A DNA stretch of 64,000 nucleotides, taken from NCBI RefSeq assembly GCF_004402485.1, contig NZ_SOFG01000022.1:47417-111416 (forward strand), read 5' to 3'. The position numbers were made by a program, and so were the translations under genes. Below the pieces are notes generated by a model, which searched no databases, had not been told where the DNA came from, and saw only the letters and a program-made list of their open reading frames with translations. Source of the DNA: Cryobacterium algoricola (lineage in GTDB: Bacteria; Actinomycetota; Actinomycetes; Actinomycetales; Microbacteriaceae). Positions 9,179 to 18,384 of the stretch are shown here, one piece after another. Position 1 is the first letter of the stretch. Every line of letters begins with the position of its first letter.

Positions 9179-11194
9179 CTAGAACGCCTCCCCAACGCTG
9201 AGCACCTCGTCAGTGAGGCCAACCACGACTCGATACCGTTGAGTATCCATCTGCTTCCCGGGTACCAACCTTGCAGCCCGGAACCTCTCGAGACGTGGCG
9301 ATGTGATGTCAGAGAGTTCCGTAACACCGGCATACCCCTCTCCACATGCGAGGGCCTCACGAACAAGCGGGAAATCCAACAAAACGCGTCGAATTTCCTT
9401 TCCGCTTTCCTTTAGCCGGAGAAATAAAGACTCCGAGTCACGTGAGGTCTCCATTTCGATGGAACTTGTGCGGAGAGCGAGAATAGGACGGCTCTCTCCT
9501 GTAATTGGACTCGTCCTGCTGTCAAAAATAGGGATGAGTGACGCTCCATCCGTAGCGCCATGAACCCGCGCAGGCTTCAGCAGCGTCAGAAGCTGCGATT
9601 CCAACGTTCCCGGGATCTTGGGCGACAGAGCCCATGCGTTTGTCCAAATCTCAATTTCGCGTCTGAAAGCAGGTATACCGTTTGCGGTTGCGTACAAGCG
9701 CATGAGATAGCCGCTGTACCAAATCACGACTTCGGACCGTTGTTTCAGCTCCGAACAAGCGAGAGCCGCTACAAAAGCTTCGTCCAGACCGCGATCAAAC
9801 GCTCCCACACAGTCCCGAAACGGGTCCTCTGGGCTGAGAGAGAGCATCAGCGCGTCCAGAGGAGAGCCATGGCCGGCTTCACTGGCAAATGCGTCAAAAA
9901 GAGGGGTGGCCCATCCATCTGAGGTCGGAGAGTTAGTGCCGGGAAGTGCATCACGGACCGGATCGACGAGACGAGTCAACCGGAGGACGGGATTCTGAAG
10001 GGCTTCGTCCTTTTGATCGGTTCCATCGCCGATCCCAAATATTGACTGGGTGTATCGAAAGGCCGCCAATGCACGGAGTTCAGCGAACCTTGCTAACGCT
10101 CGGGGCTGTACAGGTTGGGATGACTCTAGGAAATTCTCGATGTCAGCGCCTGCTATCTGGGCTGGCAGATCTCCAACCAGTGCCCTCACTAGGGCACCCC
10201 AAACCTCTCGGTAGGTCATCCTCTGGGAGGAGACTATCTCGGAGGCACGAAGCACCGAGAGAAAACCACTTAGAACGGCGTCTGAAGATAAGGAATCAAG
10301 ATTGGCTTGAAATGGATTCAGAAAAGCCGGATCTCGCTCTTCGCTGTCGACTTGTAAGGCTTTGACTACGCCGGCGACGAGCTCCCCAGCAGGGAACTTG
10401 CGGGGATCTGAATCGCGACGCCTGTGGAATCTGGCGATGCGATACGACTCCCCGTTCACGCTTGGACCTACCGAGCTGAGCTGTGAAACGGTGGCGCTCG
10501 GAGATTCTTCGAACAGAGAACACACGTCCACGAACACGACCAATACATCAGCAAGATGTGCACCGGCGCTAAAGAGGCGCCCCGATCGCAAATAGTCGGT
10601 CTTAGTTTCGTTAGTTCGAACTTCCCACCCTGAGGGGCATTCAGGTGCCTTCAAGTTGTCCTCGCGAAGTAGCCAATCGATTACCGCCCCCTGCGGGCCA
10701 TCTGACTCCCTCCCCAGAAGGGGGAAAACCGCCGACTCATCCACGAGGATCCCCCTATTTACACAGGCGAAGAAGTGTGTTTGATCTCTGGTCGCCGTAT
10801 CAATGTCTCGACCCAGTGCGCCGCGCGAGTGCAGACGGTCCCCTATTGTCGCGTCATTGACGACGGTCAGGGGACGCGTAGGCGTCTCATATCTATAGGT
10901 TCGGTGTGCCAGCCCATCCTTCAACGGCGATTGCTCCTCCAGATCGGAGACCACATAGGCTGCAGCATGAGATTTTCCAGCGCCTGGCCCACCCACGAGG
11001 TAGAGCATTCGGGGCTGCGTGGACGTCTTGAGTCCCTCTCGAAACCAATCGAGGCCCGCCTGCATGCCCGCAGGACGCGGCGCAACAGCCCAGACTGAGC
11101 TCCGCAGATCTGGCTGGGCCGCGACGTCTCCCCCTCCCGTGGCTTGGCCCCATAGATCGCGCAGACCAGGCTTGAATACGTTCGTCAGTTCCAA
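9179..11194 (-). CDS. DptF-like P-loop ATPase, first gene of putative restriction operon
   Basis: This 671-aa protein has an N-terminal Walker A motif, VGGPGAGKSH, at about residues 67-76. A hydrophobic strand ending in Asp (VLVVFVD, about residue 215-221) may be Walker B. The remainder is not recognised. The start is TTG at 11192-11194, with a G-rich Shine-Dalgarno (GGGGGA) eight bases upstream; no better ATG lies nearby. It leads the operon and abuts the next gene with no gap. DptF/DndF of phosphorothioate-dependent restriction is likewise an AAA-type ATPase encoded ahead of DptG and DptH. Inference: the sensor or energy subunit of the complex. No dndBCDE or ssp modification genes are visible in the window. 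Confidence 0.65.
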   Translation of the reverse strand: MELTNVFKPGLRDLWGQATGGGDVAAQPDLRSSVWAVAPRPAGMQAGLDWFREGLKTSTQPRMLYLVGGPGAGKSHAAAYVVSDLEEQSPLKDGLAHRTYRYETPTRPLTVVNDATIGDRLHSRGALGRDIDTATRDQTHFFACVNRGILVDESAVFPLLGRESDGPQGAVIDWLLREDNLKAPECPSGWEVRTNETKTDYLRSGRLFSAGAHLADVLVVFVDVCSLFEESPSATVSQLSSVGPSVNGESYRIARFHRRRDSDPRKFPAGELVAGVVKALQVDSEERDPAFLNPFQANLDSLSSDAVLSGFLSVLRASEIVSSQRMTYREVWGALVRALVGDLPAQIAGADIENFLESSQPVQPRALARFAELRALAAFRYTQSIFGIGDGTDQKDEALQNPVLRLTRLVDPVRDALPGTNSPTSDGWATPLFDAFASEAGHGSPLDALMLSLSPEDPFRDCVGAFDRGLDEAFVAALACSELKQRSEVVIWYSGYLMRLYATANGIPAFRREIEIWTNAWALSPKIPGTLESQLLTLLKPARVHGATDGASLIPIFDSRTSPITGESRPILALRTSSIEMETSRDSESLFLRLKESGKEIRRVLLDFPLVREALACGEGYAGVTELSDITSPRLERFRAARLVPGKQMDTQRYRVVVGLTDEVLSVGEAF

Positions 11195-11752
11195 CAGTGT
11201 TCCCCCACGTCAGTAGAAAATTCAGACAAGCCGCACTGGAATTCAGCGTATCGCGGTTAACTGTCTCCACGCCGCACGTAAGCAGCCGCATTGCCGCTAT
11301 CAATACCGCCTTCGACTTGGCCGAAAATGGTGTCGCTCCCACCCACCGCCCACGACCGTCAAGAGGCACCGCCGCTGCGCAAACGACGACGCGAATGTCC
11401 CCGTCGATTGCGGGATGAACCTTGCCAACCGGAAATCTAACCAGGGTGTTGGAAGTCGGGTTGGGACCCCGCCCGGCCGAAATCACGTTAGTGGACAGGC
11501 GACAGTGAATCTCGGGGCATTCTGGAAGGCCGGGACACCCCCACGTTTGCTGACGCTGACGGCTGCGTCCGCAGGCCGACGACAGGGTCACTGCCAATGC
11601 ACCCAGATGTTCATGCGGCACCGGCTTACGAAGAGACTCAAAACGTAATTCGACCAATCGGTTCGGATCGAGCGACCCGCCGACGAGGTGTTCACCCCAC
11701 CCGGCCGGATTCCAGAAAACGGCGGCCTTTCCTGACTCGCCCGTCGCTGCCA
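11195..11752 (-). CDS. Possible extra ORF upstream of the DptF-like gene (frame continues to 10893)
   Basis: A minus-strand frame from an ATG at 11752 stays open for about 186 codons before reaching the DptF-like start, and runs on to a stop at 10893 inside that gene. Unlike the nearby antisense artefacts it is not Arg/Pro-rich here (FWNPAGWGEH, VRFPVGKVHPAIDGD), and this AT-richer DNA would be expected to contain stops by chance. A TAAGAT -10-like hexamer lies about 45 bases upstream (11797-11802) and a GGGG run precedes the ATG. Against it: a 300-base overlap with the ATPase gene would be unusual, and I recognise no family. It could be a real operon leader gene with a frameshift, or noncoding. 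Confidence 0.35.
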
Positions 11753-11879
11753 TGACCCCGACCGGGATGATCTGGGCTGGGTTATGTCGGAGGCGCATCT
11801 TAGAATCGGGGGCAGCGCTTCGACGTGATCCGGCGGCTGTCCGGGTCGCCGTGACATGTCGCCGCACGAAGGGGAATCC

Positions 11880-14800
11880 GTGGACCAGATTGACTCTGAG
11901 ACCGAGACCGACGGCGTTGCTGCCGCGGCCGTGACCGCAGGTGCCCCAGTTGCCGCAGCAGCGGCATCCGCCCGCATCGGGATCAGCTCGGTACCGTTCC
12001 TCTCCTATGCGATGGCGCACTGCCGGGTGCCGGTCGTCGACGAGATTGTGATCGAGAACCTCGGCGGCGAGCAGCGCGCTGCGACCCTCGAGGTCGAGGT
12101 CACAAGCGCCGCCGGGTCGCTCGGCGCCCCGCAGGTGGTCATCGTCGACCTCGGCGCGGGGCAGAGCACCACCCTGCGCACGGTCGAGCTCGTGCTCGAC
12201 CCGGCGCTCATGCTCGCCGTCGAGGAGCAGCGGCCGGGCTCGATCCGCGCCACCCTGCGCGACGCCGCCGGCACCCTGCTCGCCGAGACGAGCGCGGCCG
12301 TGCAGATCCTCGCGTCCAGCCAGTGGATCGCCACTCCCCTGCACCTCGGCCTCGAACTCCTCGCCGCGCACGTGCAGCCCAACGCCGCCGCCATCGCGCC
12401 GCTGCTCGTCGAGGCGAGCGACTTGCTGCAGCAGCGCACGGGCGACTCCGCGCTCAGCGGGTACCAGTCCGAGAGCCCCGAGCGGGTCGACGCCACGGTC
12501 GAGGCGATCTTCGACGCGATGCGCGCCCGGGACATCCGTTACGCGGTCGGCCCGGCGAGCTGGGGCACCAGCGGGCAGAAGGTGCGCACGCCCGCCGAGG
12601 TGCTCGAGGGCCGGCTCGGCACCTGCCTCGACACCACCGTCACCCTCGCCGCCGCCCTCGAACAGGCCGGCCTCAACTCCACGCTCTGGCTGCTCGAGGG
12701 GCACATCTTCCTCGGCTACTGGCGGGTCAACTCGGCGCTCGGCGCGGTCGCCCACACGGATGTCGCCGACATCGTCAACCTCGTCGACCTCGGTTCGATC
12801 GGGCTCATTGAAACGACCGGTGCCACGGGCGGGTCGACCTCGATGCCGTTCGCCGAAGCGCGGCGGAGCCCGCACACGCAGTACCTTGCCGCGGGACTGG
12901 AGAAGTTCCTGGGCGTGACCGACGTGCGCACCGCCCGGCAGTCGCGGATCTGGCCGCTGCCGAGCCGCTCGGTCGGGTCCGACGGCGCGGTCACGGTGAC
13001 GGTGTACCAGGCGGGCGCCGGGCCGGTGATTGCTCCGTACTATGCGCGGGGCGGGGCCGACGGGTCTGGGGCTTCGACCGCTCCCGAGGCGACCCCGGTG
13101 CCGCCGCGGGTTACCCAGTGGAAGAACGCGCTGCTCGACCTGAGCCTGCGTAACAAGCTGATCAACTACACCGACCGCTCCGGCTACCCGCTTTTCGTGC
13201 CCGGCCCGGCCGTCGCCCGCCTCGAGGACGCCATCAACGCCGGCACCCCGATCACCCTCGTGCCCAGCGACGCGGTGCCGAACGTGGACCGGGCCCGGGG
13301 CATCCGCTTCGGGAAGGATCTGCCGGAACAGACCCGCGAGCTGATGCTCGCCGACAAGAAGGGCGCGTTCGTGGACATCACGGAGGCGTCGTACACGAGC
13401 AAGCTGCGCTACCTCGCCAACAAGGCTCGCACGATCGTGGAGGAGACCGGCGCGAATAACCTCTACCTCACCTTCGGGATGCTGCACTGGCGCTTCAACG
13501 ACCGCGAGCTGCGGTCGCCGCTCGTGCTGATCCCGGTGAACATGACGAGCGCGAGCCGCGGCTCCTCGTACCGGCTGACGATCGACGAGGCCGGGGCGTC
13601 CACGCCGAACTACTGCCTGCTCGAGAAGCTGCGGGCGAGCTTCGGGCTGGAGATCGCCGGGCTCGCGACCCCCGGGGAGGATGCCTCGGGCATCGACCTC
13701 GGCGCAGCCTTCACCGCGGTGCGCGAGGCGATCGCGGCGGCCGGGCTGCCGTTCCGGGTCGAGGAGACCGTGGAGCTGTCCATTCTGCAGTTCGTGAAGT
13801 TCCGGCTCTGGAAGGATCTCGACGAGAACTGGGAGGCCCTGTCGCAGAACAGCCTCGTCGCACACCTGATCAACACGCCACTGGATGCCTATGCCGACCC
13901 GGTCGCCGCGGCCGGCGCCGGCGGGGGTGGGGCGTGGAGCCTGGCCCAGCCGGCCGAGTCCCCGACGGCTCCCGCCTCGGGCGTTCCGTCCGTGGACCTC
14001 GACGCGCTCGGCGGCTCGGTGCCGGTGCCGGCGGACTCCTCCCAGCTCGAGGCGGTGGCCGAGGCCACGGCCGGCCGCACCTTCGTGCTCGAAGGCCCGC
14101 CCGGAACCGGCAAGTCGCAGACCATCACCAACCTGCTCGCCCGCGCCCTCGCCGACGGCAAGCGGGTGCTCTTCGTCGCCGAGAAGCGCGCCGCCCTCGA
14201 CGTCGTGAAGAAACGCCTCGAAAGCGTCGGACTCGGCGACTTCTCCCTCGACCTGCACGACAAGGCCGCTCGGCCCGCCGCCGTGCGCGCCCAGATCAAG
14301 GCGGCCCTCGAGCTGCGCATCGACCCCGACCTGCCCGCCCTCGCCGCGAACCGCGAGGCCGCCGCCGCCAGCCGTGGCACCCTCGCCCGCTACGCCGACC
14401 GGCTGCACGAGGCCAACGCGGCCGGCCTCTCCCTCTACTCCGCCCGCACCCACGCCCTCGCCGCGGACGCCTCGGTCGAGCCGCTCGCCATCCCCGGCCC
14501 GCTCGTGGGCGGCTCCCCCGCCCCCGTGTTCGACGAGCTCCGGCACGTGCTGCGTCAGTTGCCTGAAGTGTCCGACCTGGCCCGCCCGAGCGCCGCGCAC
14601 CCCTGGGGCTTCGTCGACGAACGACTCGGGCGCGGCGCCGGTGCGGGATCGGCGTCGGCCGAGTCCGCCGCCGAGGCGGTGCGGGCCGCCCGAGCGGTCG
14701 GCACGGTGTCCGTTGGGGCGACCTACGCGGGTACGGCCTCCACCGGGACCTCCGACGCCGGGGCCAGTGTCGGTGCCAATACTGCCGCGTCCCTGGCCGC

Positions 14801-17800
14801 AGGCTCGTCGCCGTCGACCGGCATCGCGATCGCGCTGCGCACGGCCGCGATCCACGCGGCCGGGCGCTCCTTCGACGACGCCCTCGTGGCGGCGCAGGCC
14901 GCCGGCTTCGACCTCGACACCCTGAACCGGATGCCCTCGGCCGCCCTCGCCGGGGAATGGCGCGACCTCGCCGCCGCACCCCGGCATTCCGTCAGCGCGG
15001 TCGACACCCTGCACACCGCCGAGTGGCGCGCGTTCATCGCCGGCCTCGAGAAGCACCTCGCGGCGCTGCGGGCGTCGCGTCCGGACTGGCTGACCCGGGT
15101 CGCGCCGACCGTGCTCGACCGTGATGTGCCCGGGATCCACGCGGCGGCCCTCGACGCAGACGCCGCCGGGTTCTTCGGCCGCAAGAAGAAGCGCCGCGCG
15201 GTGCTCGCGCAGATCGCCGACGCACTCACCGGCGACGCGGCATCCGTGCCAGAGAAGGCCGTGCCGCTCAAGATGCTCTCCACCCTGACCGCGGCCCTCG
15301 CCGCCGCGCACGCCGAGGCGCAGGGGCTGCGCGAGGCCGCGCTCACCCTGCCGGTGCCGCTCGTCGACGCGCGGTGGAACCCGTTCGTCGCGTCCGACGC
15401 CGAGGACCTCGCCACCGGTCTGGCCTGGCTCGGCTGGCTGGGCGACGCGCTCAACCGGCCCGCTCCCGCGGCTGCCGCAGCAGACTCCCCCACCCACACC
15501 GCCGACCTACGCGCCTACTACGCCTCCACCCCGCTCGGCGAGGGCCAGGAGCCGCTCACGGACCTCGCCGCGGCCTGGCAAACCCTCGACACCGCCGCCG
15601 ACGTGCAGCCCGCCGACCGCGCCCGCTGGGCCGGCGAGCTCGGCTTCGTGTCCCGCTGGTGGGCGACCCGGGCCGCCCGCTCGGTCGATTCCGCCCAACC
15701 GGTCGTGCTCGAACGCTGGCTCGCCCTCGTGCGGCACCTCGAGCCGCTCCGCCGGCACGGACTCACCGACGCCCGCGCAGCACTGCTGGCCGGCAGCATC
15801 CCGGCCGAGGACGCCGCGCTCGCCTTCGACAGGGGCCTCGCCCTCGCCTCGATCACCGAACGCGAAGACGCCACCGCCCTCGGCGACTTCAACCTCGTGG
15901 CGCACAGCAAGACCATCACCCGGTTCACGGCGAGCACCCGTGCGGTGCGCGGCGAACTCCCCCGGGCGATCCCGGCCGAGGTGCTCGGGCTCCGCCGCTT
16001 CGACACGAACCTCGCCTCCGGGCAGGTCGGTGGCCTGCGCCGCCAGCTCGACCGGCAGCGCGGTGGTATGAGCGTGCGCGCCCTGCTCGAGAACTACGGC
16101 GAGCTGATCACCCAGGTGATGCCGTGCACCCTGATGAGCCCGGAATCCGTGGCCCGGTTCTTCCCCGCATCCGCGGCCCTGTTCGACATCGTGGTGTTCG
16201 ACGAGGCCTCGCAGATCCGGGTGGCGGATGCGATCGGGGCGATGGGCCGGGCGGCGTCCGTGGTCGTGGTGGGCGACAGCAAGCAGATGCCGCCGACGAG
16301 CTTCGCCGAGGTGAGCGCGAACATCGACGACGAGGACGCCGGCCTCGACGGCCTCGGTACCGACGGTGTGCTCGGCGCCGTCGCGGACGAGGAGTCGATC
16401 CTCACCGAGTGCGTGCAGGCGCGGGTGCCCAGCAAGTGGCTCTCGTGGCACTACCGCAGCCAGGACGAGTCGCTCATCGCGTTCAGCAACCACTACTACT
16501 ACGAGAGCCGGCTGTCGTCGTTCCCGGCGCCCGCTGCCAGCGTACTCAGCGACCACGGCGTCTCCCTCGTGCGGGTGGACGGCCAGTTCGAGCGCTCCGG
16601 TCGCGGCAAGGCGCTCCGCACCAACCCCGTCGAGGCCCGTGCGATCGTCGACGACATCGAGCGCCGCTTCACAGCCTCGCCGGGGGTCTCGCCCTCCGTG
16701 GGCGTGATCACCTTCAACGCCCAGCAGCGGGACCTCATCGAGAACCTGCTCCGCGACAGCGAGGACGAACGCATCGCCCTCGCCCTGGACGAGGTCGACG
16801 GCCTCTTCGTCAAGAACCTCGAGAATGTGCAGGGCGACGAGCGCGACAGCATCCTCTTCTCGATCGCGTTCAGCGCCAACGAGAAGGGCGTCGTGCCGCT
16901 TAACTTCGGGCCGCTCTCCCGGGCGGGCGGTGAGCGCCGCCTGAACGTGGCGATCACCCGTGCCCGGCGGCAGGTGGTGCTCTACGCGAGCTTCGACCCG
17001 GCGGTCCTGCGCGCGCAGGACACCAGCTCCATCGGCATCAAGCACCTCAAGGCCTACCTTGAGATGGCCGCAGCGGGCGCCGACGCCCTGAGCACGGATG
17101 TCCGCCGCCAGTCCACCGTGGACCGGCACCGCGACGACATCGCGGCCGCGCTCCGCACCGCGGGGCACGTCGTGCAGACCGACGTGGGCCTCTCCGACTT
17201 CCGGGTGGACCTGAGCCTGGCCTCGGCTGCGGACCCGTCGCGGCCTCTTGTCGCGGTGCTGCTCGACGGGCCGAACTGGCGCGCGCGGCGCACGGTCTCC
17301 GACCGCGACGGCCTGCCCGTGGACGTGCTCCAGGGCATCATGCGCTGGCCCGGCGTCGAACGGGTCTGGATGCCCGAGTGGCTGCACCACCGCGACGAGA
17401 CCATCGCCCGGCTCGGCGCCGCGGTCGAGGCTGCCGCCGCCGCGGTTGCGGCTGGCGCTGTTGGGGCTGGCGCTGTTGGGGCTGGCGCTGTTGGGGCCGT
17501 GGGCGCACCGGGTCTACCGAATGCGACAGCAACAGCGGCAACCGCTCGTGTGCCCGCGGCCGCTTCCGCCGGGCTCTCGAGCGCCGACGCGACCGCCGAG
17601 CGGTCCGTACGACAGGAGCCGGCCGCGGCGATCGCGTCGAACGGCGTCGCGGCATCCGCCGGGAAGCTGGCCAGGACCAGCGCGACGTCATCCGCGCCGG
17701 AGCTGAGCACGGACTACGCCGAGTGGTCCCCCGGACGTCTCGGGGTGGTCGACGTGCTCGATGCCCTGCCGCGGACCGCGGCCACGGCGAAGGTGCAATC

Positions 17801-18263
17801 CGCGATTCGGGCGGCGGTCGAGGCCGAGGGTCCGATCCATAGCGCCCGGCTGATCAAGCTCGTGGCGGCGGCGTTCGGTCTCGACCGGGTGAACCAGGCG
17901 CGGGCGGCATCCATCGTGCGGTGTGTGCCCGCTGAGCTGCCGCTCGGCACCGACGAGCCGTTCTACTGGCCGGAGTCGATCGACCCATCCGGCTGGCACG
18001 GCGCCCGGCGGACCCCGCCCGGGGTCACCCGATCCCTGGAGCAGGTTCCGCTCGTGGAGATCGCCACCGCGATGCGGCTCGCGGCCGAGGCCGCGGCCGG
18101 CATCGACGACGCCGAGCTCAAGCGTGAGGCCCTCGCCTTCTTCGGCGGGCGCAGCACCCGCGGAACCGTCGGCGTCCGCCTCGACGCGGCCCTCGCCCTG
18201 GCCCTGGACACCGCCCGCCTCACCCGCACCCCCGCCGGCCTCCTCCTCCCCGGCCCCCGGTAA
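11880..18263 (+). CDS. DUF4011 / superfamily I helicase / Vsr-like nuclease / DUF3320 protein (Hhe-type)
   Basis: A giant multidomain protein of about 2127 aa. An N-terminal beta-rich part is followed by a transglutaminase-like segment (LGTCLDTTVTLAAAL, about residue 245) and DUF4011 (WKNALLDLSLRNKLINYTDR, about 415). The SF1 helicase follows: Walker A EGPPGTGKSQT (about 738), VVFDEASQI (about 1438), WHYRSQDESL (about 1524) and NVAITRARRQ (about 1690). Next is a Vsr/DUF559-like nuclease segment (about 1765-1840, DFRVDLSL then VAVLLDGPNW) and a C-terminal DUF3320-like domain. DUF4011-helicase-Vsr proteins were reported as the single-gene Hhe antiphage system. I choose GTG at 11880 because GAAGGGGA sits just upstream; an ATG at 11856 is in frame but lacks a ribosome site. 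GC is high, like the core genome, so it may be long resident. Confidence 0.8.
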   Translation: MDQIDSETETDGVAAAAVTAGAPVAAAAASARIGISSVPFLSYAMAHCRVPVVDEIVIENLGGEQRAATLEVEVTSAAGSLGAPQVVIVDLGAGQSTTLRTVELVLDPALMLAVEEQRPGSIRATLRDAAGTLLAETSAAVQILASSQWIATPLHLGLELLAAHVQPNAAAIAPLLVEASDLLQQRTGDSALSGYQSESPERVDATVEAIFDAMRARDIRYAVGPASWGTSGQKVRTPAEVLEGRLGTCLDTTVTLAAALEQAGLNSTLWLLEGHIFLGYWRVNSALGAVAHTDVADIVNLVDLGSIGLIETTGATGGSTSMPFAEARRSPHTQYLAAGLEKFLGVTDVRTARQSRIWPLPSRSVGSDGAVTVTVYQAGAGPVIAPYYARGGADGSGASTAPEATPVPPRVTQWKNALLDLSLRNKLINYTDRSGYPLFVPGPAVARLEDAINAGTPITLVPSDAVPNVDRARGIRFGKDLPEQTRELMLADKKGAFVDITEASYTSKLRYLANKARTIVEETGANNLYLTFGMLHWRFNDRELRSPLVLIPVNMTSASRGSSYRLTIDEAGASTPNYCLLEKLRASFGLEIAGLATPGEDASGIDLGAAFTAVREAIAAAGLPFRVEETVELSILQFVKFRLWKDLDENWEALSQNSLVAHLINTPLDAYADPVAAAGAGGGGAWSLAQPAESPTAPASGVPSVDLDALGGSVPVPADSSQLEAVAEATAGRTFVLEGPPGTGKSQTITNLLARALADGKRVLFVAEKRAALDVVKKRLESVGLGDFSLDLHDKAARPAAVRAQIKAALELRIDPDLPALAANREAAAASRGTLARYADRLHEANAAGLSLYSARTHALAADASVEPLAIPGPLVGGSPAPVFDELRHVLRQLPEVSDLARPSAAHPWGFVDERLGRGAGAGSASAESAAEAVRAARAVGTVSVGATYAGTASTGTSDAGASVGANTAASLAAGSSPSTGIAIALRTAAIHAAGRSFDDALVAAQAAGFDLDTLNRMPSAALAGEWRDLAAAPRHSVSAVDTLHTAEWRAFIAGLEKHLAALRASRPDWLTRVAPTVLDRDVPGIHAAALDADAAGFFGRKKKRRAVLAQIADALTGDAASVPEKAVPLKMLSTLTAALAAAHAEAQGLREAALTLPVPLVDARWNPFVASDAEDLATGLAWLGWLGDALNRPAPAAAAADSPTHTADLRAYYASTPLGEGQEPLTDLAAAWQTLDTAADVQPADRARWAGELGFVSRWWATRAARSVDSAQPVVLERWLALVRHLEPLRRHGLTDARAALLAGSIPAEDAALAFDRGLALASITEREDATALGDFNLVAHSKTITRFTASTRAVRGELPRAIPAEVLGLRRFDTNLASGQVGGLRRQLDRQRGGMSVRALLENYGELITQVMPCTLMSPESVARFFPASAALFDIVVFDEASQIRVADAIGAMGRAASVVVVGDSKQMPPTSFAEVSANIDDEDAGLDGLGTDGVLGAVADEESILTECVQARVPSKWLSWHYRSQDESLIAFSNHYYYESRLSSFPAPAASVLSDHGVSLVRVDGQFERSGRGKALRTNPVEARAIVDDIERRFTASPGVSPSVGVITFNAQQRDLIENLLRDSEDERIALALDEVDGLFVKNLENVQGDERDSILFSIAFSANEKGVVPLNFGPLSRAGGERRLNVAITRARRQVVLYASFDPAVLRAQDTSSIGIKHLKAYLEMAAAGADALSTDVRRQSTVDRHRDDIAAALRTAGHVVQTDVGLSDFRVDLSLASAADPSRPLVAVLLDGPNWRARRTVSDRDGLPVDVLQGIMRWPGVERVWMPEWLHHRDETIARLGAAVEAAAAAVAAGAVGAGAVGAGAVGAVGAPGLPNATATAATARVPAAASAGLSSADATAERSVRQEPAAAIASNGVAASAGKLARTSATSSAPELSTDYAEWSPGRLGVVDVLDALPRTAATAKVQSAIRAAVEAEGPIHSARLIKLVAAAFGLDRVNQARAASIVRCVPAELPLGTDEPFYWPESIDPSGWHGARRTPPGVTRSLEQVPLVEIATAMRLAAEAAAGIDDAELKREALAFFGGRSTRGTVGVRLDAALALALDTARLTRTPAGLLLPGPR
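17451..17495 (+). repeat. Three tandem 15-bp units inside the helicase gene
   Basis: GCTGGCGCTGTTGGG is repeated three times in frame, encoding (AGAVG)x3 in an Ala/Gly-rich linker between the Vsr-like segment and the C-terminal domain. The repeat is length-neutral to the frame and probably varies in copy number between strains. Confidence 0.85.
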
Positions 18264-18384
18264 CTGGCCTCCATCAGCCGCGCACAGGGCGCCTGGATGC
18301 TCCCACGTTCGTTCCTGCGACGGAGGCGTACCGTGCCGACGTGATCCGCAACTCAAAGGTGCGGCTGGTGCGCGTTTCCCGGTA

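Noticed and set aside
2085..11194. Assignment as BREX, DISARM or MADS
   Set aside because: No PglZ, BrxC, DrmA/DrmB, protein kinase or type I specificity subunit is visible. Layout fits DptFGH better, though similarity was not computed.
10893..15497. A 1534-codon minus-strand open frame
   Set aside because: Beyond 11752 it is antisense to the DUF4011 helicase gene and its translation is Arg/Gly/Glu/Val-rich, as expected from high-GC codons read backwards. Only the 11195-11752 part is kept, as a tentative ORF.
15507..17390. A 627-codon minus-strand open frame with His/Glu/Gly-rich translation
   Set aside because: Antisense shadow of the helicase gene; no family motif and a composition typical of reversed high-GC coding DNA.
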